The notes under the pieces were generated by a model. The model was given only the letters and a program-made list of their open reading frames with translations, ran no database searches and was not told where the DNA came from. From positions 6,758,001-6,822,000 of the forward strand of contig NZ_JARXYP010000002.1 in the NCBI RefSeq assembly GCF_029893805.1: a DNA stretch of 64,000 nucleotides. Reading direction: 5' to 3'. Below are positions 57,675 through 64,000 of the stretch, in pieces. This DNA comes from Streptomyces sp. SAI-135 (GTDB lineage Bacteria; Actinomycetota; Actinomycetes; Streptomycetales; Streptomycetaceae). Each line of letters begins with the position of its first letter. Within the stretch, counting starts at the first letter, position 1. Both the position numbers and the translations under genes were made by a program.

Positions 57675-58994
57675 TTATGCCCCCAACACCCGGCGCAAGT
57701 AGTCGTTCTGGAACCGCCGGTCGGGGTCGAGCCGGTCCCGGAGCGCGGTGAACTCGCCGAAGCGCGGGTAGACGCCGTCGAAGTACTCGGCGTCGCGCGT
57801 GTGCACCTTGCCCCAGTGCGGGCGCCCCTCGTGCGCCGTGAAGATCCGCTCCGCGGCCGTGAAGTACGCCTGGTACGGCGTCCCCTTGACCATGTGGACG
57901 GCGATGTACGCGCTGTCGCGGCCCGAGGCGGTGGACAGCGTGATGTCGTCGGCGGGCGCGGTGCGCACCTCCACGGGGAAGCTGACCCGCAGCCCGGAGC
58001 GGTCGACCACCGCCTTCAGTTCGCGCAGCGTCTCCACCACGGCCTCGCGCGGGACCGCGTACTCCATCTCCACGAACCGCACCCGGCGCGGCGATGTGAA
58101 GACCTTGTACGGGATGTCGGTGTACGTCCGCGCCGACAGCGCCTTGCTGGAGATCCGCGCGATCGAGGGAATCGTGCCCGGTGCCGCCCGGCCGACCCAC
58201 TGGGCCACCTGGAAGACGCCGTTGGAGAGGAACTCGTCCTCGAACCAGCCCTGGAGCTGCGGCACCGGCTTCTCCGGGCCCGCGCTGCGGTTGTTGCGCT
58301 TGGTGTTGGTGGAACCGGTGTGCGGGAACCAGTAGAACTCGAAGTGTTCGTTCTCGGCCCAGAGTTCGTCGAACGTGCTGGTGACCTTGTCGAAGCTCAT
58401 CGGCTCCTCACGGGCGGTGAGCAGGAAGATCGGCTCGACGGCGAACGTGATGGCGGTGACGATGCCGAGGGCGCCGAGGCCGATCCGGGCGGCCGCGAAG
58501 ACCTCGGGGTTCTCCTTCTCGGAGCAGGAGAGCACCGAGCCGTCGGCCGTGACCAGTTCGATGCCCCTGATCTGGGCGGCGATCGAGGCCGACTCGCGGC
58601 CCGTGCCGTGGGTCCCGGTACTGGTCGCTCCGGAGACCGTCTGCTCCATGATGTCGCCCATGTTGGTGAGCGACAGCCCCTCGCGCGCGAGAGCCATGTT
58701 GAGCCTCTTGAGCGGGGTGCCGGCCTCGACGGTGACGGTCATGGCGTCCCGGTCGATGTTGCGGATACCGGTCAACAGTTGAGGGCGGATCACCACGCCG
58801 TCGGTGGCGGCGATCGACGTGAAGGAGTGCCCGGTGCCCACGGCCTTCACCCTGAGACCGTCCTCGGCGGCCTTCCGTACGGCAGCGGCCAGCTCGTCGA
58901 CCGAGGCGGGCGTGACCTCCCGCGCGGGACGGGCGGTGACATTGCCGCCCCAGTTACGCCACGTGCCGTTCTTCGCGCTCGCTGCCGTGCTCAA
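57675..58994 (-). CDS. FAD-linked sugar-1,4-lactone oxidase family protein (VAO type)
   Basis: This 439-residue flavoprotein has the VAO FAD domain with GTGHSF near residue 54 (His for covalent FAD in aldonolactone oxidases) and the C-terminal HWGK motif (PHWGKVHT). It resembles D-arabinono-1,4-lactone oxidase and alditol oxidases, which oxidise sugar lactones or polyols with O2. The start is TTG 58994 with GGGGAGG 5 bp upstream. The preceding MFS gene overlaps it by 41 bp, so it is translated from the same message; transporter and oxidase may share a sugar-related route. Confidence 0.9.
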   Translation of the reverse strand: MSTAASAKNGTWRNWGGNVTARPAREVTPASVDELAAAVRKAAEDGLRVKAVGTGHSFTSIAATDGVVIRPQLLTGIRNIDRDAMTVTVEAGTPLKRLNMALAREGLSLTNMGDIMEQTVSGATSTGTHGTGRESASIAAQIRGIELVTADGSVLSCSEKENPEVFAAARIGLGALGIVTAITFAVEPIFLLTAREEPMSFDKVTSTFDELWAENEHFEFYWFPHTGSTNTKRNNRSAGPEKPVPQLQGWFEDEFLSNGVFQVAQWVGRAAPGTIPSIARISSKALSARTYTDIPYKVFTSPRRVRFVEMEYAVPREAVVETLRELKAVVDRSGLRVSFPVEVRTAPADDITLSTASGRDSAYIAVHMVKGTPYQAYFTAAERIFTAHEGRPHWGKVHTRDAEYFDGVYPRFGEFTALRDRLDPDRRFQNDYLRRVLGA

Positions 58995-60192
58995 CGCTGC
59001 CTCCCCGACGTGGATCCGGCCTCTTGAGCCGGCGGTACCCCAGGAAACCGACCGCGACCGCGACGGCCCCGGACACCGCCGGAACCCCGTACCCGGCACG
59101 CGCACCGGCCGCGTCGATCACCCAGCCGGCCACGGAGGAGCCGAGCGCGACCCCGACCGCGAGCCCGGTACTGATCCAGGTCATGCCCTCGGTCAGTTGC
59201 GCGCGTGGTACGTGCTGCTCGATCAGGGACATCGTCGTGATCATCGTGGGAGCGATGGAGAGGCCCGCAACGAACAGCGCCACGGCCAGAAACGGCAAGT
59301 TCCCGACCAGTAGGAGGGGGATCATACTCACGGCCATGGCGCATATGCCCAGCAGCCAGCGAGGTTCGGGTCGTCCCCCGAAGTGCAACAGCCCGAACAC
59401 GAGGCCCGCCACGCACGACCCCGCCGCGTAGAGGGCGAGCACGACGCTCGCGGCCGCCTTGTGGCCCTGCTCGTCGGCGAAGGCCACGGTGACCACGTCC
59501 ACCGCCCCGAAGATCGCCCCGGTCGCCACGAAGGTGGCCACCAGGACCTGGAGGCCCGGCGAGCGCAGCGCCGTACGGCCGCCGTCCTGCTCGCGCGGGT
59601 GCGGGGCCGGCTCGGTGGCCCGCTGCGCGGTCAGCCAGAACACCCCGACCGCCAGGAAGCAGGCGGCGAGCAGCGGACCCGCCTCCGGGAACCAGGCCGT
59701 GGACAGCCCGATGGAGATGATCGGCCCGAAGATGAAGCAGACCTCGTCGACCACCGACTCGAAGGAGTAGGCGGTGTGCAGCTGTGGGGTGCCCCGGTAC
59801 AGGGCGGCCCACCGCGCGCGGATCATCGCGCCGAGGCTCGGCACCGAGCCGATGCCGACGGCACACACGAACAGCACCCAGTCCGGCCAGCCGAAGTGCG
59901 CCGCGAGCAGCATCCCGGCGGACGCCACCAGCGCGACGAGGGTCGCCGGACGCAGCACCCGCCGCTGGCCGTGCAGGTCCACCAGCCGGGAGACCTGCGG
60001 GCCGATCGCCGCGGCGGCCAGCGCGATGGTGGCCGACAGCGAGCCCGCGAGCCCGTACCTGCCGGTGAGCTGGGAGATCATCGTGACCACGCCGATGCCC
60101 ATCATGGACAGCGGCATCCGGCCGACGAAGCCCGCGGCGGCGAAGCCCTTGGAGCCGGGGGCGGCGAACAGGGCGCGGTAGGGGCTGGGCAC
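58954..60192 (-). CDS. MFS transporter
   Basis: This 412-residue protein has 12 hydrophobic segments and no large loop. The N-terminal half includes GFVGRMPLSMMGIGVVTMIS and DLHGQRRVLRPATLV; the C-terminal end is charged. It resembles sugar-efflux or drug-efflux MFS carriers, and the substrate is open. GTG 60192 follows GGAGA; the long frame upstream to 61413 is a shadow of hemH. Its end overlaps the oxidase gene start by 41 bp. Confidence 0.9.
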   Translation of the reverse strand: MPSPYRALFAAPGSKGFAAAGFVGRMPLSMMGIGVVTMISQLTGRYGLAGSLSATIALAAAAIGPQVSRLVDLHGQRRVLRPATLVALVASAGMLLAAHFGWPDWVLFVCAVGIGSVPSLGAMIRARWAALYRGTPQLHTAYSFESVVDEVCFIFGPIISIGLSTAWFPEAGPLLAACFLAVGVFWLTAQRATEPAPHPREQDGGRTALRSPGLQVLVATFVATGAIFGAVDVVTVAFADEQGHKAAASVVLALYAAGSCVAGLVFGLLHFGGRPEPRWLLGICAMAVSMIPLLLVGNLPFLAVALFVAGLSIAPTMITTMSLIEQHVPRAQLTEGMTWISTGLAVGVALGSSVAGWVIDAAGARAGYGVPAVSGAVAVAVGFLGYRRLKRPDPRRGGSVEHGSEREERHVA

Positions 60193-60351
60193 AGGGGTCT
60201 CCGGTCGGCCGGCGAGCAGCGGCTCGTGCAGCGGTAAGGCGCGAATGCGCCTGATACAGCTTACGGGTGAGGTGACCCGGACGCACCCGTCCGAGCGACC
60301 CGGGAACCCGGCCCGCCACCCCGCCGTTTCCCGGCTGTCAGTACCGGATGA

Positions 60352-60357
60352 CAGGAT
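60352..60357 (+). promoter_or_regulatory. Candidate -10 box of hemH (leaderless)
   Basis: CAGGAT ends 6 nt before the ATG at 60364, which has no ribosome site. The hexamer differs from TANNNT at the first base. Confidence 0.4.
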
Positions 60358-60363
60358 CGACCC

Positions 60364-61491
60364 ATGCGAGACGCGCTCGACGCCACCCCCTACGACGCCC
60401 TGCTCCTGCTCTCGTTCGGAGGCCCCGAGGGCCCGGACGACGTGGTCCCGTTCCTGGAGAACGTGACGCGCGGGCGCGGCATCCCCAAGGAACGCCTGAA
60501 GGAAGTCGGGCAGCACTACTTCCTGTTCGGCGGGGTCAGCCCCATCAACGACCAGAACCGCGCCCTGCTGGACGCCCTGCGCAAGGACTTCGCGGACCAC
60601 GGCCTGGACCTGCCGGTCTACTGGGGCAACCGCAACTGGGCGCCCTACCTCACCGACACCCTGCGCGAGATGGTCACCGACGGCCACCGCCGCATCCTGG
60701 TCCTCGCCACCAGCGCCTACGCCTCCTACTCGGGCTGCCGCCAGTACCGCGAGAACCTCGCCGAGTCGCTGGCCGCGCTGGAGGCCGAGGGCCTGGAGCT
60801 GCCGAGGATCGACAAGCTGCGGCACTACTTCAACCACCCCGGCTTCGTGGAGCCCATGGTGGACGGGGTGCTCGCGTCCCTCGCCGAGCTCCCCGAGGAG
60901 GTCCGCGACGGCGCCCACATCGCCTTCTCGACCCACTCGATCCCCGACGCGTCCGCGGACACCTCGGGGCCGGTCGAGGGCCACGGAGAGGGCGGCGCGT
61001 ACGTCGCGCAGCACCTGGAGGTCGCCCGCCTGATCGCGGACGCGGTCCGCGAGCGCAGCGGCGTCGAGCACCCCTGGCAGCTCGTCTACCAGTCCCGCTC
61101 CGGCGCCCCGCACATCCCGTGGCTGGAGCCCGACATCTGCGACCACCTGGAGGAGCGCCACGCCTCGGGCGTCCCGGCCGTGGTGATCGCGCCCATCGGA
61201 TTCGTCTCCGACCACATGGAGGTCCTCTACGACCTCGACACCGAGGCCAGGGCCAAGGCCGAGGAACTCGGTCTGCCGATGCGCCGCTCGGCGACCGTCG
61301 GCGATGACCCGCGCTTCGCCGCCGCCGTCCGCGACCTGGTCCTGGAGCGGGCCGCCGTCGAGCGCGGACAGGAGGTCACGCCCTGCGTCCTCGGCGCGCT
61401 CGGGGCCTCCCACAACGTCTGCCCGGTCGGCTGCTGCCCCGCCCGCGCCGCCAAGCCCGCCGCCGCGGGCGTCGACAGCCCGTACGCGTGA
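60364..61491 (+). CDS. hemH: Ferrochelatase (actinobacterial, coproporphyrin type)
   Basis: This 375-residue enzyme inserts Fe(II) into a porphyrin. Features are LSFGGPEGPDDV, YWGNRNWAPYL, IAFSTHSIPD (metal-binding His) and YQSRSGAPHIPWLEPD. Actinobacteria use the coproporphyrin-dependent route, so it is probably CpfC. Cysteines at 125 (SYSGCRQY) and near the C-terminus (VCPVGCC, 353, 357, 358) fit the [2Fe-2S] cluster known in this group. The next gene follows closely and is likely cotranscribed. Confidence 0.95.
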   Translation: MRDALDATPYDALLLLSFGGPEGPDDVVPFLENVTRGRGIPKERLKEVGQHYFLFGGVSPINDQNRALLDALRKDFADHGLDLPVYWGNRNWAPYLTDTLREMVTDGHRRILVLATSAYASYSGCRQYRENLAESLAALEAEGLELPRIDKLRHYFNHPGFVEPMVDGVLASLAELPEEVRDGAHIAFSTHSIPDASADTSGPVEGHGEGGAYVAQHLEVARLIADAVRERSGVEHPWQLVYQSRSGAPHIPWLEPDICDHLEERHASGVPAVVIAPIGFVSDHMEVLYDLDTEARAKAEELGLPMRRSATVGDDPRFAAAVRDLVLERAAVERGQEVTPCVLGALGASHNVCPVGCCPARAAKPAAAGVDSPYA

Positions 61492-61499
61492 GGAGCCCC

Positions 61500-62315
61500 G
61501 TGACCGACCCCCTGCACGCGGAACTGCTGCGGCTGGCCCGGGAGGCCGCCCGCCGCGCCGGCACCCTGCTCCGCGACGGACGCCCGGCCGACCTCGAGGT
61601 CGCCAGGACCAAGTCCAGCCCCATCGACGTGGTGACCGAGATGGACATCGCGGCCGAGAAGCTGATCACTGACCTGATCTCCGAGCACCGCCCGGACGAC
61701 GGCTTCCTCGGCGAGGAGGGTGCCTCCACCGAGGGCACCAGCGGCGTCCGCTGGGTCGTCGACCCGCTCGACGGCACGGTCAACTACCTCTACGGGCTGC
61801 CGACTTGGTCCGTCTCCATCGCCGCCGAGCAGAACGGCGAGACCGTCGTCGGGGTCGTCGCGGCGCCGATGCGCGCAGAGACGTACCACGCGGTCCGCGG
61901 CGAGGGCGCCTGGGCCACGGGCGCGTGGGAGGGCGAGCGCAGGCTGGCCTGCCGCCCGGCGCCGCCCCTGGAGCAGGCCCTGGTGTCCACCGGCTTCAAC
62001 TACGTCACCGAGGTCCGCACCCACCAGGCCGAGGTGGCCGCGAAGCTGATCCCCCTGCTGCGCGACATCCGCCGCGGCGGCTCGGCGGCGGTCGACCTGT
62101 GCGACCTGGCCGCGGGCCGCCTGGACGGCTACTACGAGCGAGGCCTGAACGCCTGGGACTACGCGGCCGGCGACCTCATCGCCCGGGAAGCGGGCGCCCT
62201 CACCGGTGGGCGGCCCGGAGAGCGCCCGAACCCCGCCCTCACCGTGGCCGGCACCCCGGGGGTCTTCGAGCCCCTCCAGCGGCTCCTGGAGGACTTCGGC
62301 GCCTGGCACGACTGA
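61500..62315 (+). CDS. Inositol monophosphatase family phosphatase
   Basis: This 271-residue enzyme has the Mg-dependent phosphatase motifs: EEGAST, WVVDPLDGTVNYLYGLP and the C-terminal WDYAAGDLIAREAG. Substrates in the family include inositol monophosphate, histidinol phosphate and PAP. The GTG at 61500 with AGGAG just upstream is chosen; an earlier GTG at 61488 overlaps the hemH stop. It is followed by a strong terminator, so hemH and this gene form a two-gene unit. Confidence 0.92.
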   Translation: MTDPLHAELLRLAREAARRAGTLLRDGRPADLEVARTKSSPIDVVTEMDIAAEKLITDLISEHRPDDGFLGEEGASTEGTSGVRWVVDPLDGTVNYLYGLPTWSVSIAAEQNGETVVGVVAAPMRAETYHAVRGEGAWATGAWEGERRLACRPAPPLEQALVSTGFNYVTEVRTHQAEVAAKLIPLLRDIRRGGSAAVDLCDLAAGRLDGYYERGLNAWDYAAGDLIAREAGALTGGRPGERPNPALTVAGTPGVFEPLQRLLEDFGAWHD

Positions 62316-62363
62316 CGGGCCGACTCCGGGCGAACACGAGGTGAACGAGCCCGGACAGCGACG

Positions 62364-62402
62364 CAGCGGGCCCCCGGCGCTGGATTCGCCGGGGGCCCGC
62401 TG
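62364..62402. terminator. Strong hairpin ending the hemH operon
   Basis: A 16-bp perfect stem (62364-62379 with 62387-62402) with a 7-base loop lies between the convergent phosphatase gene and the small gene at 62427. Confidence 0.92.
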
Positions 62403-62426
62403 TCGTGCCGCGAAGCCGATCAGACG

Positions 62427-62591
62427 CTAGGCGCTGACCTCCACACCGTGTTCGGCCGCGAGGCGGCGCAGGTCGTCGAGCTCGCCCTGCTCCACCTCGA
62501 CGAGGAAGTCGTCGCCCTCGTCCCGGGCCCGCGTCAGGTCGGTCTCGGTCGCCCTTATGCGCTGCAGAAGTCCTGCGGTGAATGCGTCCAT
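62427..62591 (-). CDS. Small conserved hypothetical protein
   Basis: This 54-residue protein, MDAFTAGLLQRIRATETDLT followed by ARDEGDDFLVEVEQGELDD, is predicted to be almost wholly helical and acidic, probably a short coiled coil. ATG 62591 follows GAGGGGG with good spacing, and the third-position GC is high, so it is a real gene. It lies opposite cutR. No function is known; it could be a small partner protein. Confidence 0.75.
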   Translation of the reverse strand: MDAFTAGLLQRIRATETDLTRARDEGDDFLVEVEQGELDDLRRLAAEHGVEVSA

Positions 62592-63007
62592 GCTGCGCCC
62601 CCTCGTCCTGGGTCGTGAGTCGGTGGCACGGGGGTGTGCCGATCGGAAGGGGCGATCACGTCTCTTGCGGGTGCCCAGCGCTGCCCAGGCCGGGCGGCGA
62701 CGGTGCCGGACACCCACGCCCGCTCTGCGAAAGCGCGGACAGTGCCGTGCCGCATGGTGGTACGGCACATGCAGAGCGTGATCGCGGGGTGTAAAGCCGT
62801 CCTCCCCCCGCTCCCTCCAACGGAAACCTCAACCGCGCGAGAAAATCCCGCATTCCCGCTCACGCACTCGTCTTTCAGCTGTCCCTCACCCGCCTTACAG
62901 CCGACTTATGGCCGAAAAGGGCAGGATGGAGGCCAACACTCACCCGGATCCCTGCCCGCGCGTGCCCGAAGCGCGCTACGCGGGTGGACACAGGAAGGAC
63001 AAGCGAC
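62592..63007. other. cutR upstream region
   Basis: These 416 bases divide the small gene from cutR. GTGCCGT (62742-62748) and ACGGCAC (62762-62768) make a 7-bp inverted repeat with a 13-base spacer. The part nearest cutR is less GC-rich, with CTTACAG and CTTATGG elements around 62895-62910, but no clear promoter stands out. No gene seen. Confidence 0.4.
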
Positions 63008-63661
63008 GTGCGCGTACTCGTCGTCGAGGACGAGCAACTGCTCGCCGATGCGGTGGCCACCGGACTTCGCCGGGAGGCCATGGCCGTCGACGTCGTGTAC
63101 GACGGTGCGGCCGCTCTGGAACGCATCGGCGTCAACGACTACGACGTGGTGGTCCTCGACCGCGACCTGCCCCTGGTCCACGGCGACGACGTCTGCCGCA
63201 AGATCGTCGAGCTCGGCATGCCCACGCGCGTGCTGATGCTCACGGCCTCCGGCGACGTCAGCGACCGCGTCGAGGGTCTGGAGATCGGCGCCGACGACTA
63301 TCTGCCCAAGCCCTTCGCCTTCAGCGAGCTGACGGCACGCGTGCGTGCCCTCGGCCGGCGCACCAGCGTGCCGCTGCCGCCCGTCCTGGAGCGCGCCGGG
63401 ATCAAGCTCGACCCCAACCGCCGCGAGGTGTTCCGCGACGGCAAGGAGGTCCAGCTCGCCCCCAAGGAGTTCGCCGTCCTGGAGGTGCTGATGCGCTCCG
63501 AGGGCGCCGTCGTCTCCGCGGAGCAGCTCCTGGAGAAGGCGTGGGACGAGAACACCGACCCCTTCACCAACGTCGTGCGCGTGACCGTGATGACGCTGCG
63601 CCGCAAGCTGGGCGAACCCCCGGTGATCGTCACGGTCCCCGGCTCGGGCTACCGGATCTGA
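63008..63661 (+). CDS. cutR: Response regulator CutR (OmpR/PhoB family)
   Basis: This 217-residue regulator has a receiver (VRVLVVEDEQLLADAVAT, phospho-acceptor Asp in VVVLDRDLPLVHGDD, YLPKPF) and a winged-helix output domain (FAVLEVLMRSEGAVVSAEQL, ending PGSGYRI). The length and sequence match CutR of S. lividans and S. coelicolor. GTG 63008 follows AAGGAC by 8 bp. It is encoded directly ahead of the kinase cutS, 5 bp apart. CutRS has been linked to copper, antibiotic production and secretion stress. Confidence 0.93.
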   Translation: MRVLVVEDEQLLADAVATGLRREAMAVDVVYDGAAALERIGVNDYDVVVLDRDLPLVHGDDVCRKIVELGMPTRVLMLTASGDVSDRVEGLEIGADDYLPKPFAFSELTARVRALGRRTSVPLPPVLERAGIKLDPNRREVFRDGKEVQLAPKEFAVLEVLMRSEGAVVSAEQLLEKAWDENTDPFTNVVRVTVMTLRRKLGEPPVIVTVPGSGYRI

Positions 63662-63666
63662 TACCC

Positions 63667-64000
63667 GTGGCCTCGTCTCCCGCGCCTCCCCAGGCGCCCC
63701 CGAAGCCCACCTGGGACCCCCGCAGGCCGGCCCCGCCGCTGCCGTGGCTGCGCCCGACCATCCGCATAAGGCTCACGCTGCTGTACGGCGGCATGTTCCT
63801 GATCGCGGGCATCCTGCTGCTGTCGATCATCTATCTGATCGCCGCCCAGGCGCTCAACGTCGGCAGTGAGCTCCCCTTCAAGATCACCGCGGGCAGCGTC
63901 GCCAGCGACATCTGCAACCTGCCCTCGAACGTCTCGCCCGACGTCATGAACAAGGCCATGGACAGCTGCGTCAACGACCAGCGCCAGCACGCCCTGGACA
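63667..64000 (+). CDS. cutS: Sensor histidine kinase CutS, N-terminal part (cut by the window end)
   Basis: The first 111 residues are visible, from GTG 63667. A Pro-rich cytoplasmic start is followed by a membrane segment at about residues 36-61 (LTLLYGGMFLIAGILLLSII) and the beginning of an extracytoplasmic sensor. That sensor carries Cys83 (SDICNLPSN) and Cys101 (MDSCVNDQ). CutS is reported to use two conserved extracellular cysteines to sense protein-folding state. The kinase domains lie beyond the window. Confidence 0.88.
   Translation, partial: MASSPAPPQAPPKPTWDPRRPAPPLPWLRPTIRIRLTLLYGGMFLIAGILLLSIIYLIAAQALNVGSELPFKITAGSVASDICNLPSNVSPDVMNKAMDSCVNDQRQHALD

Overview
The window is a very GC-rich actinobacterial chromosome segment that reads throughout as Streptomyces core genome. 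The recognisable marker genes are whiH, hrdB, parE, parC, sepH, cutR/cutS, a ferrochelatase and an actinobacterial RecQ. Their order matches what I remember of the region around SCO5809 to SCO5863 in S. coelicolor; this synteny is from memory, not from a search. I saw no rRNA, tRNA, CRISPR array, insertion sequence or prophage.

Layout. (1) 1-5162: the tail of an ADP-ribosylglycohydrolase, a divergent MFS efflux pump and TetR pair with twin perfect operators, rnhB, and two uncharacterised genes. (2) 5460-13165: a RecQ helicase with a C-terminal phosphoribosyltransferase domain, a DUF4192 gene, a glycogen-debranching-like protein and a NrtR-type Nudix regulator. (3) 13206-19282: a divergent ABC ATPase fused to a membrane domain, the sporulation regulator whiH, the principal sigma factor hrdB and a secreted trypsin-like protease. 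(4) 19325-27165: a DUF7455 zinc-ribbon-like protein, parE, a NarL-type two-component operon, and a DUF485/acetate symporter pair. (5) 27189-33304: an ABC importer of the NMT1/SsuA class flanked by two paralogous CitB-type response regulators, only one of which has a sensor kinase beside it. (6) 33389-36924: an Apd1-like ferredoxin with an iron box at its start codon, and two divergent citrate synthases, one carrying an N-terminal DNA-binding domain. (7) 36934-39185: a small accessory island of two DUF6082 membrane proteins around two paralogous small proteins of unknown function. (8) 39507-48605: a CobW GTPase, parC, paired M16 peptidases, an M23 peptidase behind a c-di-AMP (ydaO) riboswitch, a GntR regulator and HPr. 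(9) 48804-64000: a Pat-type protein acetyltransferase, DUF5998, a phosphodiesterase, thymidine kinase, a VOC protein, a sulfurtransferase, sepH, a lactone oxidase/MFS pair, ferrochelatase, an inositol monophosphatase-like enzyme, and cutR/cutS (cutS is cut by the window end).

How the genes fit together. The segment combines housekeeping (sigma factor, topoisomerase IV, RNase HII, TK, haem), development (whiH, hrdB, sepH) and nutrient sensing (two-component systems beside an acetate symporter, an importer and citrate synthases). Regulatory DNA is unusually legible: several palindromic operators, an iron box, a riboswitch, many strong hairpin terminators, and at least four genes whose -10 hexamer lies 6-7 nt before the start codon, which implies leaderless mRNAs. 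The least explained locus is the DUF6082/CPDIFEL island at 36934-39185.
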